Assembly (NCBI RefSeq): GCF_018403685.1
Contig: NZ_BOVK01000049.1
Location: 1-64,000, forward strand
DNA: 64,000 bases
DNA from: Xylanibacillus composti
Lineage (GTDB): Bacteria > Bacillota > Bacilli > Paenibacillales > K13
Direction: 5' to 3'
Part shown: positions 27,261-37,103 of the stretch, piece by piece
Numbering within the stretch: the first letter of the stretch is position 1
Layout: each line of letters starts with the position of its first letter
Made by a program: the position numbers and the translations under genes
Notes under the pieces: model-generated
Databases searched by the model: none
What the model was told of the DNA's origin: nothing
Seen by the model: the letters and a program-made list of their open reading frames with translations, nothing else

Positions 27261-28547
27261 ATGTCAACCGTTGTCGTCATCGGTACCCAATGGGGCGATG
27301 AAGGAAAGGGCAAGATTACCGATTATTTAGCAGAATCAGCCGAGGTTGTAGCCCGTTACCAGGGAGGCAACAACGCCGGACATACGATTTTGATTAACGA
27401 ACATAAATATAAGCTGACATTGATCCCGTCCGGGATTTTTTATGCAGACAAAACATGCGTCATCGGCAACGGCACCGTTATCAATCCGAAGGCGCTGCTG
27501 GATGAAATCCAATACATTCATGACAATGGCTTCACGACGACCAATCTGAAGGTCAGCGATCGCGCGCATGTGATCATGCCGTACCACCTGCTGCTGGATG
27601 AGCTGGAAGAGGAGCGCAAGGGCGACAACAAGATCGGTACGACGAAGAAGGGGATCGGTCCTTGTTATATGGACAAGGCTGCGCGCAACGGCATTCGCAT
27701 TGCCGACCTGCTCGACGCCGACCACTTCCGCGAGAAGGCTTCAGCGCTTATCGCAGACAAGAACAACCTGATCAAGCAGGTTTATCATCGCGAAGGACTG
27801 GATGCGGAAGCGATTATTCAGGAGTATCTGGGTTACGCGGAACAGCTCCGGAAATATGTCACAGACACGTCTGTCGTCTTGAACGACGCCATCGACCAGG
27901 GCAAGCGGGTGCTGTTCGAGGGAGCGCAGGGCGCTATGCTGGATATCGACCAGGGCACGTATCCATACGTCACTTCCTCCAACCCGATCGCGGGCGGCGT
28001 CTGCATCGGCGCAGGCGTAGGGCCTACGAAGATCCATCAAGTCATCGGCGTGGCCAAGGCATACACAACGCGCGTAGGCGACGGCCCGTTCCCGACCGAG
28101 CTGCATAACGAGATTGGCGATGAAATTCGCGAGAAGGGCCACGAATACGGAACCGTTACAGGACGTCCGCGCCGCGTAGGCTGGTTCGACAGCGTCGTTG
28201 TTCGCCATTCCCGCCGGGTGAGCGGCATCACCGGCTTGTCGCTGAATTCGCTTGACGTGCTGACCGGTCTTGAAACGGTCAAGATCTGCACGGCTTACAA
28301 GATTGGCGATGAAGTGATCGAGCATTACCCGGCCAGCCTGAAGACGCTGGCGCAGTGTGAGCCGGTATATGAAGAGATGCCAGGCTGGAAGGAAGACCTG
28401 ACCAAGGTACGCAGTTTGGACGAGCTGCCCGACAATGCGCGCCATTACTTGGAGCGGGTGTCCCAATTGACCGGCATACCGATTGCGATCTTCTCTGTCG
28501 GACGCAACCGCGAGCAGACGAATATCGTTCGTCCGTTATACGCCTAA
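27261..28547 (+). CDS. purA: adenylosuccinate synthetase
   Basis: A protein of 428 residues catalysing GTP-dependent joining of IMP and aspartate in AMP synthesis. Family motifs are [11 protein letters not shown] at the N-terminus (P-loop-like GTP site), [42 protein letters not shown] and [19 protein letters not shown] chose ATG 27261, 7 bases after GCGAGGGG; the frame is open upstream to 27174, but that extension crosses the promoter. A long hairpin terminator follows. Confidence 0.98.
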   Translation: MSTVVVIGTQWGDEGKGKITDYLAESAEVVARYQGGNNAGHTILINEHKYKLTLIPSGIFYADKTCVIGNGTVINPKALLDEIQYIHDNGFTTTNLKVSDRAHVIMPYHLLLDELEEERKGDNKIGTTKKGIGPCYMDKAARNGIRIADLLDADHFREKASALIADKNNLIKQVYHREGLDAEAIIQEYLGYAEQLRKYVTDTSVVLNDAIDQGKRVLFEGAQGAMLDIDQGTYPYVTSSNPIAGGVCIGAGVGPTKIHQVIGVAKAYTTRVGDGPFPTELHNEIGDEIREKGHEYGTVTGRPRRVGWFDSVVVRHSRRVSGITGLSLNSLDVLTGLETVKICTAYKIGDEVIEHYPASLKTLAQCEPVYEEMPGWKEDLTKVRSLDELPDNARHYLERVSQLTGIPIAIFSVGRNREQTNIVRPLYA

Positions 28548-28560
28548 TCCCTAATCCGCG

Positions 28561-28606
28561 AACCGTCTTTTCGTTCTTATACGAACGAGAAGGCGGTTTT
28601 TTTTTT
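28561..28606 (+). terminator. purA terminator
   Basis: A long stem, AACCGTCTTTTCGTTC at 28561-28576, pairs with GAACGAGAAGGCGGTT at 28583-28598 (one or two G-T pairs), followed by about nine T bases. Confidence 0.92.
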
Positions 28607-28704
28607 CGCCGTTGCGTGATTGAAAGCGGAACAAATGCGGCAATACTGGTACAAGATGGCCGTATTTGATTCGGCGAGGACTAAGAGGGCAGGGGGCACA
28701 AGCA

Positions 28705-29352
28705 ATGCGCATGTTGGGCTGGATCAGCCGATTGCTGTTGACAGTACTGCTGGCAAGCACCGTATCCATGCTGTCGACATGGACCGTCATGCAGATGTAT
28801 GTAGAACGGGTGCTGGAATCCTTCCAGCTGCCGGGCGATCAACTCGATGTGAAATTTACGGACTTTTTGGCACAGGCTGTGAGGCAGCTGCCTGGTGAGA
28901 CAGGCTCCGCCGGCAATTCCGGATTGCGCGAGGAGGTGGATCGCATTCTCGAAGTGAATGATCCGATGGCATTTGAAGAAGAAGAGGAGGAGAAGCCGGT
29001 ACAAGGAGGGGCAGAGACCGGGTCCGGAGACCAGAACGGCGAGGAGCCTCCTATGCCCGATGCAGTGGCTGTTTGGGGCAGGAGCATTGGGGAGGAGGAG
29101 CAAGCCCAGGACCAGTTGTTCATCAGCATGGAAGAATTCAGCGCAAAGCGGGAAATGCTGACAGATGACGACAAGTGGACGATCTTTTCGCTGATTATGA
29201 CCAAGCTGCCCAAAGAGGAACTGCAAATGATATCGACAATTATGGAAAATGGGCTGACGGAATCGGAGATGATCGAGCTGCTGTCTATTCTGGAAAGCTA
29301 TTTGGATGCTTCGGAAATGGAGCAATTGCTCGAAATCGTGAACAAATATTAA
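28705..29352 (+). CDS. hypothetical single-pass membrane protein
   Basis: A protein of 215 residues. An N-terminal helix (about 5-27, ISRLLLTVLLASTVSML) is followed by an acidic linker with a run of glutamates (about residues 88-96) and a helical C-terminal region of repeated acidic/Leu patterns (ELQMISTIMENGLTESEMIELLSILESYLD). The ATG at 28705 follows AGGGGG by 9 bases; an upstream TTG in frame lacks a site. It lies between purA and the M23 peptidase and could be a wall or spore protein. I recognise no family. Confidence 0.7.
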   Translation: MRMLGWISRLLLTVLLASTVSMLSTWTVMQMYVERVLESFQLPGDQLDVKFTDFLAQAVRQLPGETGSAGNSGLREEVDRILEVNDPMAFEEEEEEKPVQGGAETGSGDQNGEEPPMPDAVAVWGRSIGEEEQAQDQLFISMEEFSAKREMLTDDDKWTIFSLIMTKLPKEELQMISTIMENGLTESEMIELLSILESYLDASEMEQLLEIVNKY

Positions 29353-29496
29353 CGGCTCTCATGCAATATTCGTCTTTATGGCGACAAGAAGCCTCACAAT
29401 CCGTTCACAAGATGGGGATTGCCCGGGGATTCTGTCATGTGGTAGAGTATATAAGGGAGAAAATCAATCCAATATACTAGACCAAAGGAGACGAAT

Positions 29497-30981
29497 ATGA
29501 AAGAGTTCTGGGGGAACTTGGGGCAACGACTTGCCAACGCGGTCAAGTCAGCCGCAACCTGGACGGTAACTTACAAGGTTCGGATTGCAGCCTGTGTAGG
29601 CACAATCGGCCTGGTAACAGTCGCCTCGGTAGCGGGTAACGCCTATGTCGAACGCAATACGATTGACGTTTGGCATGTCTATGTGAACGAACATCAAGCG
29701 GGAACGGTATCGGACCCGCAAATCATAGAGTCTTATGTCGAACAGCGGTACAAGCAATTGGAAGAACAATATCCCCAAGTACATATGGTACTGAATGATG
29801 AGGATATCAACTTTGAGAAGGAGACCTCCTTCAAGCCCAAAACAGATGATGACGGAGCCATTCAGAACTTAGCGGAATTGCTGGAGCCGAAGTCGGTCGG
29901 TGTTGCGCTTAAGATTAACGGTGAGACCGTGGGCATTGTCAAGGATCAGGAGACGGCGGACGCGATCCTGAATCAGATCAAGCTTCACTTCACAGCAGCC
30001 GACCCGGACGAGGCAGTCCGGAACGTACGTATTTTGTCTGAAGCGGAAGCGGCGGAAGCTGTGAAGAAGAGGGACAGCGAATACGAATCTATTGAATTCG
30101 TGGAAGAAGTAGATGTTGATGTCGTTGAGAGTTTCGATCCGGGCCAAGTGGCCGATCCGCAGGAATTGGTGGACAAGCTTATCACAGGTGATGTAGCTCC
30201 TACCGTCTACGTGGTGAAGGAAGGAGACTGCATTTCCTGCATTGCCAGCAAGCTGGATATTTCGGAGGAAGAAATTCGGGCCAAGAACCCGCACATCGAA
30301 AATGACAATATTTATATCGGCGACGAGCTGGATGTGACGATTCTGCAGCCTCACTTGTCCGTGAAGACGGAGGAACTGGTGGAAGAGTTGCACGATATCC
30401 AGTATGAAACCATTTACAAGCAGGATGACGAACTGAAGATGGGCAAGACGGTTGTCGAGCAGCAGGGGGTTAACGGCAAGCAGCTGCTTACCTTCAAGCT
30501 GACGAAGATCAACGGCATTGAGCAAGAACAGGAATTGATCAACAAGGAAATTATCGAGGAAGCGACGCCGGCCATTGTGCGAAGAGGCACGAAGGTCATT
30601 CCAGGCGAGGGCACCGGCTCGTTCGCATGGCCAGTCAGCGGAGCGAAGATTTCCAGCAGCTACGGCATGCGCTGGGGCAGCTTGCACAAGGGCATCGACC
30701 TGACATCGAAGAACAAGACGATCAAGGCATCCGACAACGGGAAAGTGATTCATGCGGGAGAGAAGAGCGGCTACGGGAATACGGTCATTATCGATCATAA
30801 TAACGGATATCAGACGCTCTACGCTCATTTGAAGTCGATTTCTGTATCGGAAGGCTCTGTAGTGGAGAAGGGCGAGGAAATCGGCATTATGGGCAGCACC
30901 GGCAACTCTACCGGCGTTCACCTGCATTTTGAAGTACTGAAGAACGGCACCGCCCAAAATCCGGTCAAATATTTGCCTTAA
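29497..30981 (+). CDS. LysM, G5 and M23 peptidase (peptidoglycan endopeptidase)
   Basis: An envelope metallopeptidase of 494 residues. The order is: N-terminal membrane or signal segment (about 25-50), helical region, LysM domain (about 232-280, YVVKEGDCISCIASKLDISE), G5 domain (about 290-365) and C-terminal M23 domain. The M23 zinc site shows H397 in HKGIDL, an Asp four residues on, and H475/H477 in HLHFEV. It cleaves peptide cross-links in peptidoglycan. It precedes walR by about 130 bases and is a natural target of WalRK control, though no WalR box was checked. AAAGGAG precedes the ATG. Confidence 0.93.
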   Translation: MKEFWGNLGQRLANAVKSAATWTVTYKVRIAACVGTIGLVTVASVAGNAYVERNTIDVWHVYVNEHQAGTVSDPQIIESYVEQRYKQLEEQYPQVHMVLNDEDINFEKETSFKPKTDDDGAIQNLAELLEPKSVGVALKINGETVGIVKDQETADAILNQIKLHFTAADPDEAVRNVRILSEAEAAEAVKKRDSEYESIEFVEEVDVDVVESFDPGQVADPQELVDKLITGDVAPTVYVVKEGDCISCIASKLDISEEEIRAKNPHIENDNIYIGDELDVTILQPHLSVKTEELVEELHDIQYETIYKQDDELKMGKTVVEQQGVNGKQLLTFKLTKINGIEQEQELINKEIIEEATPAIVRRGTKVIPGEGTGSFAWPVSGAKISSSYGMRWGSLHKGIDLTSKNKTIKASDNGKVIHAGEKSGYGNTVIIDHNNGYQTLYAHLKSISVSEGSVVEKGEEIGIMGSTGNSTGVHLHFEVLKNGTAQNPVKYLP

Positions 30982-30994
30982 GTCATGAGATAGC

Positions 30995-31032
30995 AAGAGA
31001 CAGTGTCAACCTTTGACAGCTGTCTCTTTTCT
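30995..31032 (+). terminator. terminator between the M23 gene and walR
   Basis: AAGAGACA at 30995-31002 pairs with TGTCTCTT at 31021-31028, with an inner TGTCAA/TTGACA stem, followed by a short T run. Confidence 0.8.
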
Positions 31033-31042
31033 ATTCTTTTTA

Positions 31043-31051
31043 TGCTAAAAT
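31043..31051 (+). promoter_or_regulatory. walR promoter, extended -10
   Basis: TGC followed by TAAAAT (31046-31051), just downstream of the terminator and 60 bases before walR. No clear -35 is present. Confidence 0.4.
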
Positions 31052-31110
31052 AATAGGATAGAAAACAGGGGGCGTACACATTGGATCGGATGATAGGTGG
31101 TGCGTTGCGT

Positions 31111-31833
31111 ATGGCGAAAATATTGGTCGTGGACGATGAGCAGCCGATAGCCGATATTCTGAAGTTTAACCTGGAGAAGGAAGGCTATGAGGTAGTCTGC
31201 GCATTCGACGGGCAGGAAGCGATTGATTTGGCTTTTTCGGAGAAGCCGGATCTGATTCTGCTCGACTTGATGCTGCCGTTGAAGGATGGCATGGACGTCT
31301 GCCGCGAACTGCGGGCCGGCAAGCTTCATATGCCGATCATTATGTTGACGGCGAAGGACACGGAGCTGGACAAGGTACTGGGTCTGGAGATGGGCGCGGA
31401 CGATTATGTGACGAAGCCGTTCAGCACGCGCGAGCTGTTGGCCAGGGTTAAGGCTCACCTGCGCAGGGTGGCGAAGCTTGAGACAGAGCCGGAGCAGCAG
31501 GCGCAGGCGAGGAACGGCATTCGCTTGGCGAATCTGCTGATTGATCAGGACATGTACGTCGTCTACAAGGACGGCGAAGCGCTGGATCTGACCCATCGGG
31601 AATTTGAGCTGGTGCAGTATCTTGTCCGCAACAGCGGCAAGGTGATGACGCGCGAGCATCTGCTGCAGGCTGTCTGGGGCTACGAATACCTGGGCGATGT
31701 GCGCACGGTTGATGTGACGATCCGGAGGCTGCGGGAGAAGATTGAGGATGACCCGAGCAAGCCGGAATACATTATAACGCGGCGCGGTCTGGGCTATCTG
31801 ATGCGCAATCCGAAAACCGGTGGGCCTGCATGA
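31111..31833 (+). CDS. walR: WalR (YycF) essential response regulator
   Basis: An OmpR-family regulator of 240 residues governing autolysins and wall growth. The receiver starts [20 protein letters not shown], close to known WalR, with phospho-Asp in [13 protein letters not shown] and Lys in VTKPF. The winged helix has [19 protein letters not shown] and ends [11 protein letters not shown]. The start is uncertain: ATG 31111 has AGGTGG 11 bases upstream, while TTG 31081 has a stronger AGGGGG 8 bases upstream and would add ten residues. I chose 31111 because WalR homologues begin there. It overlaps walK by 4 bases. Confidence 0.96.
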   Translation: MAKILVVDDEQPIADILKFNLEKEGYEVVCAFDGQEAIDLAFSEKPDLILLDLMLPLKDGMDVCRELRAGKLHMPIIMLTAKDTELDKVLGLEMGADDYVTKPFSTRELLARVKAHLRRVAKLETEPEQQAQARNGIRLANLLIDQDMYVVYKDGEALDLTHREFELVQYLVRNSGKVMTREHLLQAVWGYEYLGDVRTVDVTIRRLREKIEDDPSKPEYIITRRGLGYLMRNPKTGGPA

Positions 31834-33641
31834 AGCCGCTGCGACTGTTCGGTTCGATTCAGCTGAAGCTGATCATCATTTACGTTCTGCTGATCCTGAT
31901 CGCGATGCAGTTGATTGGCGTCTACTTCGTCAATACGGTCGAGAGCTCGTTCACGAGCAACTTCACCCAATCGCTGAACAATCGGGTGGATTTGCTGACG
32001 CAATATGTCGGTCAATATATGTCCGGACAGACAGAGCGGGAGCAGGGCGAGGAACGGACAAGCTATGACGACTTGCATGATGTAGTCAGCAATTTCAACA
32101 AGATCAGCGGGGCCGAGGTGCAGGTGCTCGATACCAGCGGCGTCATTCTGGTATCCTCCAACCCGATGCTGGTAGGGCAGAAGAAGACGCAGCCCGAGAT
32201 AGCGCAGGCGCTTCAAGGATTCAGCTACGAGGAGAGGGTCATAGAGAACGGGGTGCGCAAGCTGGCGCTCGCCTATTCGGTGAAAGCAGGCAACCGCATT
32301 ATTGGCGCTGTCTATGTGACTGCCTCCATGGAGGAAATGTACGGAACGATCAACAGCATCAATCAGATTTTTATAGCCGGCACGTTGATCGCACTGGGAT
32401 TGACGGCGCTGCTTGGCATTCTGTTATCGAACACCATTACGAATCCGATCAAGGAAATTACCCGAACCGCGAAGGCGATGGCCGAGGGCAGCTTCAATCA
32501 GCAGGTGCGCGTCAATGGCAATGACGAGATCGGACAGCTCGGACAAGCCTTCAATTACATGGTCAACCGATTGAAGGAAGCGTTGTCGGCTAACGAGGAA
32601 GAGAAGGATAAGCTGGCCTCGATACTGGCGAATATGAGCGATGGCGTCATCGCCACGGATGATATGGGCAAGATTATCGTCATGAACAAACGGGCGCGCC
32701 AGATGCTTCGCCTGTCCGAGGAAGCGGTCGGAAGCGAAATCTCATCTGTGCTCGGCATGGCCAAGCCGGAAATCGACCGGCATGTGCTGGGCGCCCAGCA
32801 CACGGTGATGATTGAGCTTGGAGCAACGGAAGAAGAAGAGGACAGCGTAGTGCGCGTTACCTTCACGCCGATCTATCGGCGGGAACGGCGCATTTCGGGG
32901 ACAATCATCGTTCTCCAGGATGTCACCGAGCAGGAGAAGATGGAGCGCTCCCGGAGGGAGTTCGTCGCGAACGTGTCCCACGAGCTGCGGACGCCGCTTA
33001 CCACAATCAAGAGCTATTTGGAAGCGCTGCAGGACGGCGCTATTGACGAGAAGGAGCTGGCGCATCGATTCGTAGGCGTGGCGAGCAACGAGACGGAGCG
33101 GATGATCCGCCTTGTAACGGACCTGCTGCACCTGTCCCGATTCGATTCCAAGCAGACGGTGGTCACAAGAGAGCCTACAGATATCGCCGCGATGCTGGAG
33201 GAAGTGGCCGACCGCTTCTCCTTCCAGCTGCAGCAGCGGCGCATCTCGATCCAGGTATATGCGCCAAAACCGCTTCCGCCTGTGCCGCTGGACCCCGATC
33301 AGATCGACCAGGTGCTCGATAATCTCGTCTCTAATGCGATCAAGTATACGCCGGAAGACGGGACGATTACATTGGAAGCGACCCAAGTGGAAGGCGGGCA
33401 AGTGGAAGTTGCCGTGCAGGACACCGGGGTCGGCATTCCGAAGAAGGATTTGCAGCATATCTTTGAGCGATTCTATCGAGTAGACAAAGCGCGCTCGCGT
33501 AATATGGGCGGAACGGGGCTTGGTTTGTCCATTGCCCGGGAAATAGTCAAGGCGCATAACGGATTCATCTATATTGAGTCTGAAGTGAACAAGGGCACGC
33601 GCGTGTCTTTCACACTGCCGCTCGAGGTTGAAGGAGAGTGA
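31830..33641 (+). CDS. walK: WalK (YycG) sensor histidine kinase
   Basis: A kinase of 603 residues, partner of WalR. It has an N-terminal helix (about 10-32), an extracytoplasmic PAS-like/Cache domain (about 35-175), a second helix (about 180-203), HAMP (about 204-256), a cytoplasmic PAS (about 260-370), and HisKA with H box [17 protein letters not shown]. HATPase follows, with N box [12 protein letters not shown] and G boxes DTGVGIPK and [10 protein letters not shown]. The complete architecture is that of the WalK of low-GC Gram-positives. The start ATG overlaps the walR stop. Confidence 0.97.
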   Translation: MKPLRLFGSIQLKLIIIYVLLILIAMQLIGVYFVNTVESSFTSNFTQSLNNRVDLLTQYVGQYMSGQTEREQGEERTSYDDLHDVVSNFNKISGAEVQVLDTSGVILVSSNPMLVGQKKTQPEIAQALQGFSYEERVIENGVRKLALAYSVKAGNRIIGAVYVTASMEEMYGTINSINQIFIAGTLIALGLTALLGILLSNTITNPIKEITRTAKAMAEGSFNQQVRVNGNDEIGQLGQAFNYMVNRLKEALSANEEEKDKLASILANMSDGVIATDDMGKIIVMNKRARQMLRLSEEAVGSEISSVLGMAKPEIDRHVLGAQHTVMIELGATEEEEDSVVRVTFTPIYRRERRISGTIIVLQDVTEQEKMERSRREFVANVSHELRTPLTTIKSYLEALQDGAIDEKELAHRFVGVASNETERMIRLVTDLLHLSRFDSKQTVVTREPTDIAAMLEEVADRFSFQLQQRRISIQVYAPKPLPPVPLDPDQIDQVLDNLVSNAIKYTPEDGTITLEATQVEGGQVEVAVQDTGVGIPKKDLQHIFERFYRVDKARSRNMGGTGLGLSIAREIVKAHNGFIYIESEVNKGTRVSFTLPLEVEGE

Positions 33642-33646
33642 GAGGG

Positions 33647-34927
33647 ATGAAAGAGAAGCTGAAGTCGGCGCTGCTTATTGTATTGGTGGCAGGCAGCCTG
33701 ATGCAAAGTTATATGCTTGCGTACAATCAGCCCAACTTCATTCCGATCCGGGACACAGAATATATTCGCGCAGAGCTGGCCGGTGCTGAAATGGGCGTGG
33801 AGGATGTGGTGTTTCCCAGTGAGATGATCCTGCACTTCGGCGAGGAGCGCCATACGCTGCTGTACCCCAAGCATTATTTCTACGAGGAAATTTACGAGAT
33901 GCTGACAGAGCGGAGCTTCCAAGGGGTACGCCCGATTGCACGGTATATGAATGACTGGAACGCCATGCGGAATGAGCGCAAGGGTCTGGAGATTACGTTC
34001 CACGACGGACTGCCGTTCTCCGTGCTCCGATCACTCTTTCGGATCGAAGGAGAGGTCGATCATGCGAATGATCATATAGACCGCATCTGGCTGACCGCAA
34101 CGGAGCGGGAAGGGGAAGTGAAGGCATACTTTTTCGCGGATCGGGGCTTTAACGCTTATGAGGCTGCCCGCGTCGACATGAGCGCGCATGAGCTGGCGAG
34201 GTATGTGGAGCTGGGCAGCTACTTGAACGAGCTAAACAACTTCAGCCTGCTGTATGGCAAGTATTATGTGCCGGAGCAGCCGCTGCACATCCCGATTATA
34301 GAGCTTCCTTACTCCACTCTTACGCCGCAGCAGATGCAGAACAGCCTGTTTATTGATCCGAGCATTAGCCGAAACTTGCTGGAGCGGGATGGCACAGAGA
34401 TTTTTACAGATGGGAAGCGGGGACTGCAAATCGATCGCATGAACCAATGGATGAACTATTCCGATCCTGTCGCTCCGGCGCCGGGGCGCGCAGTTCCGGA
34501 AGAGAGTTTCCTGACCGCGATGCAGTTCATTAACCAGCACGGAGGCTGGAACGGCAGCTATACGACGGATATGTTCAACCAAGAATGGACGCAGGTCATC
34601 CAGTACCGCCAGTACTACGACTCCTACCCGATCTTTTCTCTGCCGGGCACGCCTTTTGGCTATATGCGCATCGTGCTGCAGCAAGGCGTTGTCTCCAATT
34701 ATGAACGCTCGCTGATTACGCTTGATTATGAGGCGAGTCCGGAGCGGGAGGAATACCTGCTCGCCGGCGGCGAATCGCTGGAGCAGATGCTGGAGCGCTA
34801 TGAGTACAATTCGGCGGTGGAGCGGGTCTTCCCCGCTTACCAGGCTCACATTAAGGAAGATACCGTTCGTCTGGTGCCGGTATGGGTTGTGGAGCTATTC
34901 GACGGCGAGGTCGACTTTCTGACATGA
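33647..34927 (+). CDS. walH: WalH (YycH) regulatory protein
   Basis: A protein of 426 residues with one N-terminal membrane helix and a large extracytoplasmic domain, YycH type. With WalI it modulates WalK at the membrane. The ATG at 33647 has GGAGAG about 10 bases upstream; the GTG at 33638 falls too close to that site. It begins 6 bases after the walK stop, and walI follows 13 bases after its end. Sequence identity within this family is low, and the call relies on size, topology and position. Confidence 0.9.
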   Translation: MKEKLKSALLIVLVAGSLMQSYMLAYNQPNFIPIRDTEYIRAELAGAEMGVEDVVFPSEMILHFGEERHTLLYPKHYFYEEIYEMLTERSFQGVRPIARYMNDWNAMRNERKGLEITFHDGLPFSVLRSLFRIEGEVDHANDHIDRIWLTATEREGEVKAYFFADRGFNAYEAARVDMSAHELARYVELGSYLNELNNFSLLYGKYYVPEQPLHIPIIELPYSTLTPQQMQNSLFIDPSISRNLLERDGTEIFTDGKRGLQIDRMNQWMNYSDPVAPAPGRAVPEESFLTAMQFINQHGGWNGSYTTDMFNQEWTQVIQYRQYYDSYPIFSLPGTPFGYMRIVLQQGVVSNYERSLITLDYEASPEREEYLLAGGESLEQMLERYEYNSAVERVFPAYQAHIKEDTVRLVPVWVVELFDGEVDFLT

Positions 34928-34940
34928 GGAGGCGAGAAGG

Positions 34941-35663
34941 ATGGAATGGGGACGAGCAAAAACGATATTGATCCTGGCCTTTCTCATTCTCAATCTGCTG
35001 CTCGGGTATCAGCTGTGGGCACAGCAGCTCGATATCTTCGGGGAAGTGGACGAAACCGCCAGTGTCGTGACAGAGACGGAGCAGCTGCTTGCCTCCCGCG
35101 GCATTCAGCTCGATACGAGCATCCCGAAGGAGACCCCTCGCGCGAACGAGATTACGGTGCGCTTCCTGATACAGGCCGATCCGATGGGGCGCACGATGAT
35201 CAGCCCGCCGATTCGCGGACTGGACTTGTTCGGGCGCACCGATTGGCAGTCGACCCTGTCCAATTATATTGACCATGTCCAGGAATATATCCCCGATCCG
35301 ATCATGAGCCGTCCAGGTGTGCTGGTGCTCGATCAGGTTCACGAGGGGATTCCGTTGTTCGAGGTGAACTTGTCCCTCTACGACGGCGGCGGCCAGATCG
35401 AGTCCTATTCGCAAAGCTATGTCGAAATTGAATCGACGATTACCGAGAAGGAACAGAAGATCTTGCCTGCGTACAGGGCTGTAGAATTTCTGGCGGAAAA
35501 CTATTTGCAGCGCGGCAGTGTCATTACCGATGTTCGGCTCGGCTATCACGGACAGAGCTATAATTCGGATATTCAATATATGGCCCCGAAGTGGCGTGTA
35601 GCGCTGGACAATGGGAGTATCTATTACATTCATGCCATCAACGGGGAAGTAGAGATTCCGTAG
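34941..35663 (+). CDS. walI: WalI (YycI) regulatory protein
   Basis: A protein of 240 residues: N-terminal helix (TILILAFLILNLLLGYQLW, about 8-27), then an extracytoplasmic domain of the YycI fold, with the motif WGRAKTI at the start common in this family. It partners with WalH in controlling WalK. GAGGCGAGAAGG lies before the ATG. About 210 bases separate it from the next gene; nothing but the operon spacer is seen there. Confidence 0.92.
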   Translation: MEWGRAKTILILAFLILNLLLGYQLWAQQLDIFGEVDETASVVTETEQLLASRGIQLDTSIPKETPRANEITVRFLIQADPMGRTMISPPIRGLDLFGRTDWQSTLSNYIDHVQEYIPDPIMSRPGVLVLDQVHEGIPLFEVNLSLYDGGGQIESYSQSYVEIESTITEKEQKILPAYRAVEFLAENYLQRGSVITDVRLGYHGQSYNSDIQYMAPKWRVALDNGSIYYIHAINGEVEIP

Positions 35664-35874
35664 ATATCCATACAGGTGGAACGAAGGCGAATGCAGGAGT
35701 GTGGATTGAATCTGGAGAAGCGAACCGGCTTCAATGGCGGGCCCTGCGATACGAATAGGAGAAAGCTGCAAAGCTCGTCCCTTTCGCGGGCATCCCAACC
35801 ATTCGCACAGTGCCTCACTAGACTATTATTGTTCCACCACGATCAGGTGAAGAAGCAGAAGGAGCAGGACATTG

Positions 35875-36675
35875 ATGAGCTTACAATTCAGTATTTTAGC
35901 AAGCGGGTCTTCCGGCAATGCCATGGTTGTCCGCAACAAGGAAGCGTCGTTGTTGGTCGATGCCGGGCTAAGCGCGAAGAAGCTGGCAGCCCTGATGGAA
36001 GCAAGAGGCGTAGATGCGGCTAAGCTCGACGGTATTCTGGTCACCCACGAGCATGCCGACCATATTAGGGGTCTCGGCGTCATGTCGCGCAAGTACAACT
36101 TGCCGATTTATGCGAATGACCGCACCTGGGAAGCGATGCGCGATCAGATTGGCGAAATTGAGGAAGACAAGGTGCGGTCGTTCGAAACGGGAGACCGGCT
36201 GGACTTCGGCATGCTGCAGGTTGAATCCTATGCGATCTCGCATGATGCGGCCGAGCCGGTCGGCTATGTGTTTCATTATGAAGGATGCAAACTGAGCCTG
36301 GCTACGGATCTGGGTTATGTAAGTCCCAAAGTGAAAGAAGCGATCTCCGATTCCGATGTGCTGATTCTGGAGTCCAATCATGATGTAGACATGCTAAGGG
36401 TTGGCCGCTATCCATGGAATATCAAACGGCGCATTCTGAGCGATACCGGCCATCTAAGCAACGAGGCGGCTGGGGAAGCGCTCTGTGAACTGGCGAGCGA
36501 CCGGACACGCCGCGTCTATCTGGCACACTTGAGCCGCGATCATAATTTGATGGATTTGGCCAGGCTGACGGTGAATAATGTATTACAGGAGCGAGGCATT
36601 ACGCCCAAGCCGAATCGGATGGAGCTGATGGATACGTATTACGACCGCCCTACGCAATGGGATGCCCTGGGGTAG
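35875..36675 (+). CDS. yycJ: YycJ/WalJ metallo-beta-lactamase-fold hydrolase
   Basis: A protein of 266 residues with the MBL signature THEHADH (about residues 60-66) and further metal ligands (DAGLS near 33, H near 145, D in SLATDLGYVS, and SRDHN near the end). YycJ is a cytosolic exonuclease-like member of the MBL family, linked to cell division and DNA repair, in the wal operon. ATG 35875 is preceded by a TTG at 35872; AAGGAG lies 10 bases before the ATG. Its 3' end overlaps the convergent small gene by 26 bases. Confidence 0.93.
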   Translation: MSLQFSILASGSSGNAMVVRNKEASLLVDAGLSAKKLAALMEARGVDAAKLDGILVTHEHADHIRGLGVMSRKYNLPIYANDRTWEAMRDQIGEIEEDKVRSFETGDRLDFGMLQVESYAISHDAAEPVGYVFHYEGCKLSLATDLGYVSPKVKEAISDSDVLILESNHDVDMLRVGRYPWNIKRRILSDTGHLSNEAAGEALCELASDRTRRVYLAHLSRDHNLMDLARLTVNNVLQERGITPKPNRMELMDTYYDRPTQWDALG

Positions 36676-36859
36676 CCTCGCGATCGAGTTCGTTCACTTT
36701 CTGGTGAATTTCCTCGGGGGTGAGGATCTGTTTTTCTACTAGCAGCTCTATGATGGCGGACAACACCAGCGTATGCTGGTAATGATCGTGCTTCAGGTCG
36801 GCGAGCTTGCCGATTACGTTAATTTCATCCAAAGCGGCGTGCATGCGTTCTCTCTGCAT
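36650..36859 (-). CDS. small conserved hypothetical protein
   Basis: A helical protein of 69 residues beginning MQRERMHAALDEINVIGKL, on the minus strand inside the wal operon region. I chose ATG 36859 because GGAGG lies 6 bases before it on the minus strand; the frame runs further upstream without a site. It overlaps the end of yycJ tail to tail by 26 bases. The strong ribosome site argues that it is a real gene. No family is recognised. Confidence 0.7.
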   Translation of the reverse strand: MQRERMHAALDEINVIGKLADLKHDHYQHTLVLSAIIELLVEKQILTPEEIHQKVNELDREATPGHPIA

Positions 36860-37103
36860 GGAAATTCCTCCTTCTGATAGGGCACGTATAATGGTATTAC
36901 CCAAATGGGCTTGATTGAAACCTAGGGGCATTCGGCAGAACGGTCAGGCGATGGATTCATACATTTTGCTGTTCATGCCAGCTCCAGATTGGGTTACAAT
37001 GGAAAAGAGGGTAATGATCCTTTGAATCTCTTAATCCTAGTGTAGTCGGATGGAGATAGAAATATTCCAACGGATTTCGAAATAGAAAGGGCGGGAGATG
37101 GCT

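Noticed and set aside
29869-30996. 375-codon open frame opposite the M23 peptidase gene
   Set aside because: Shadow of a well-supported gene; no domain and no ribosome site.
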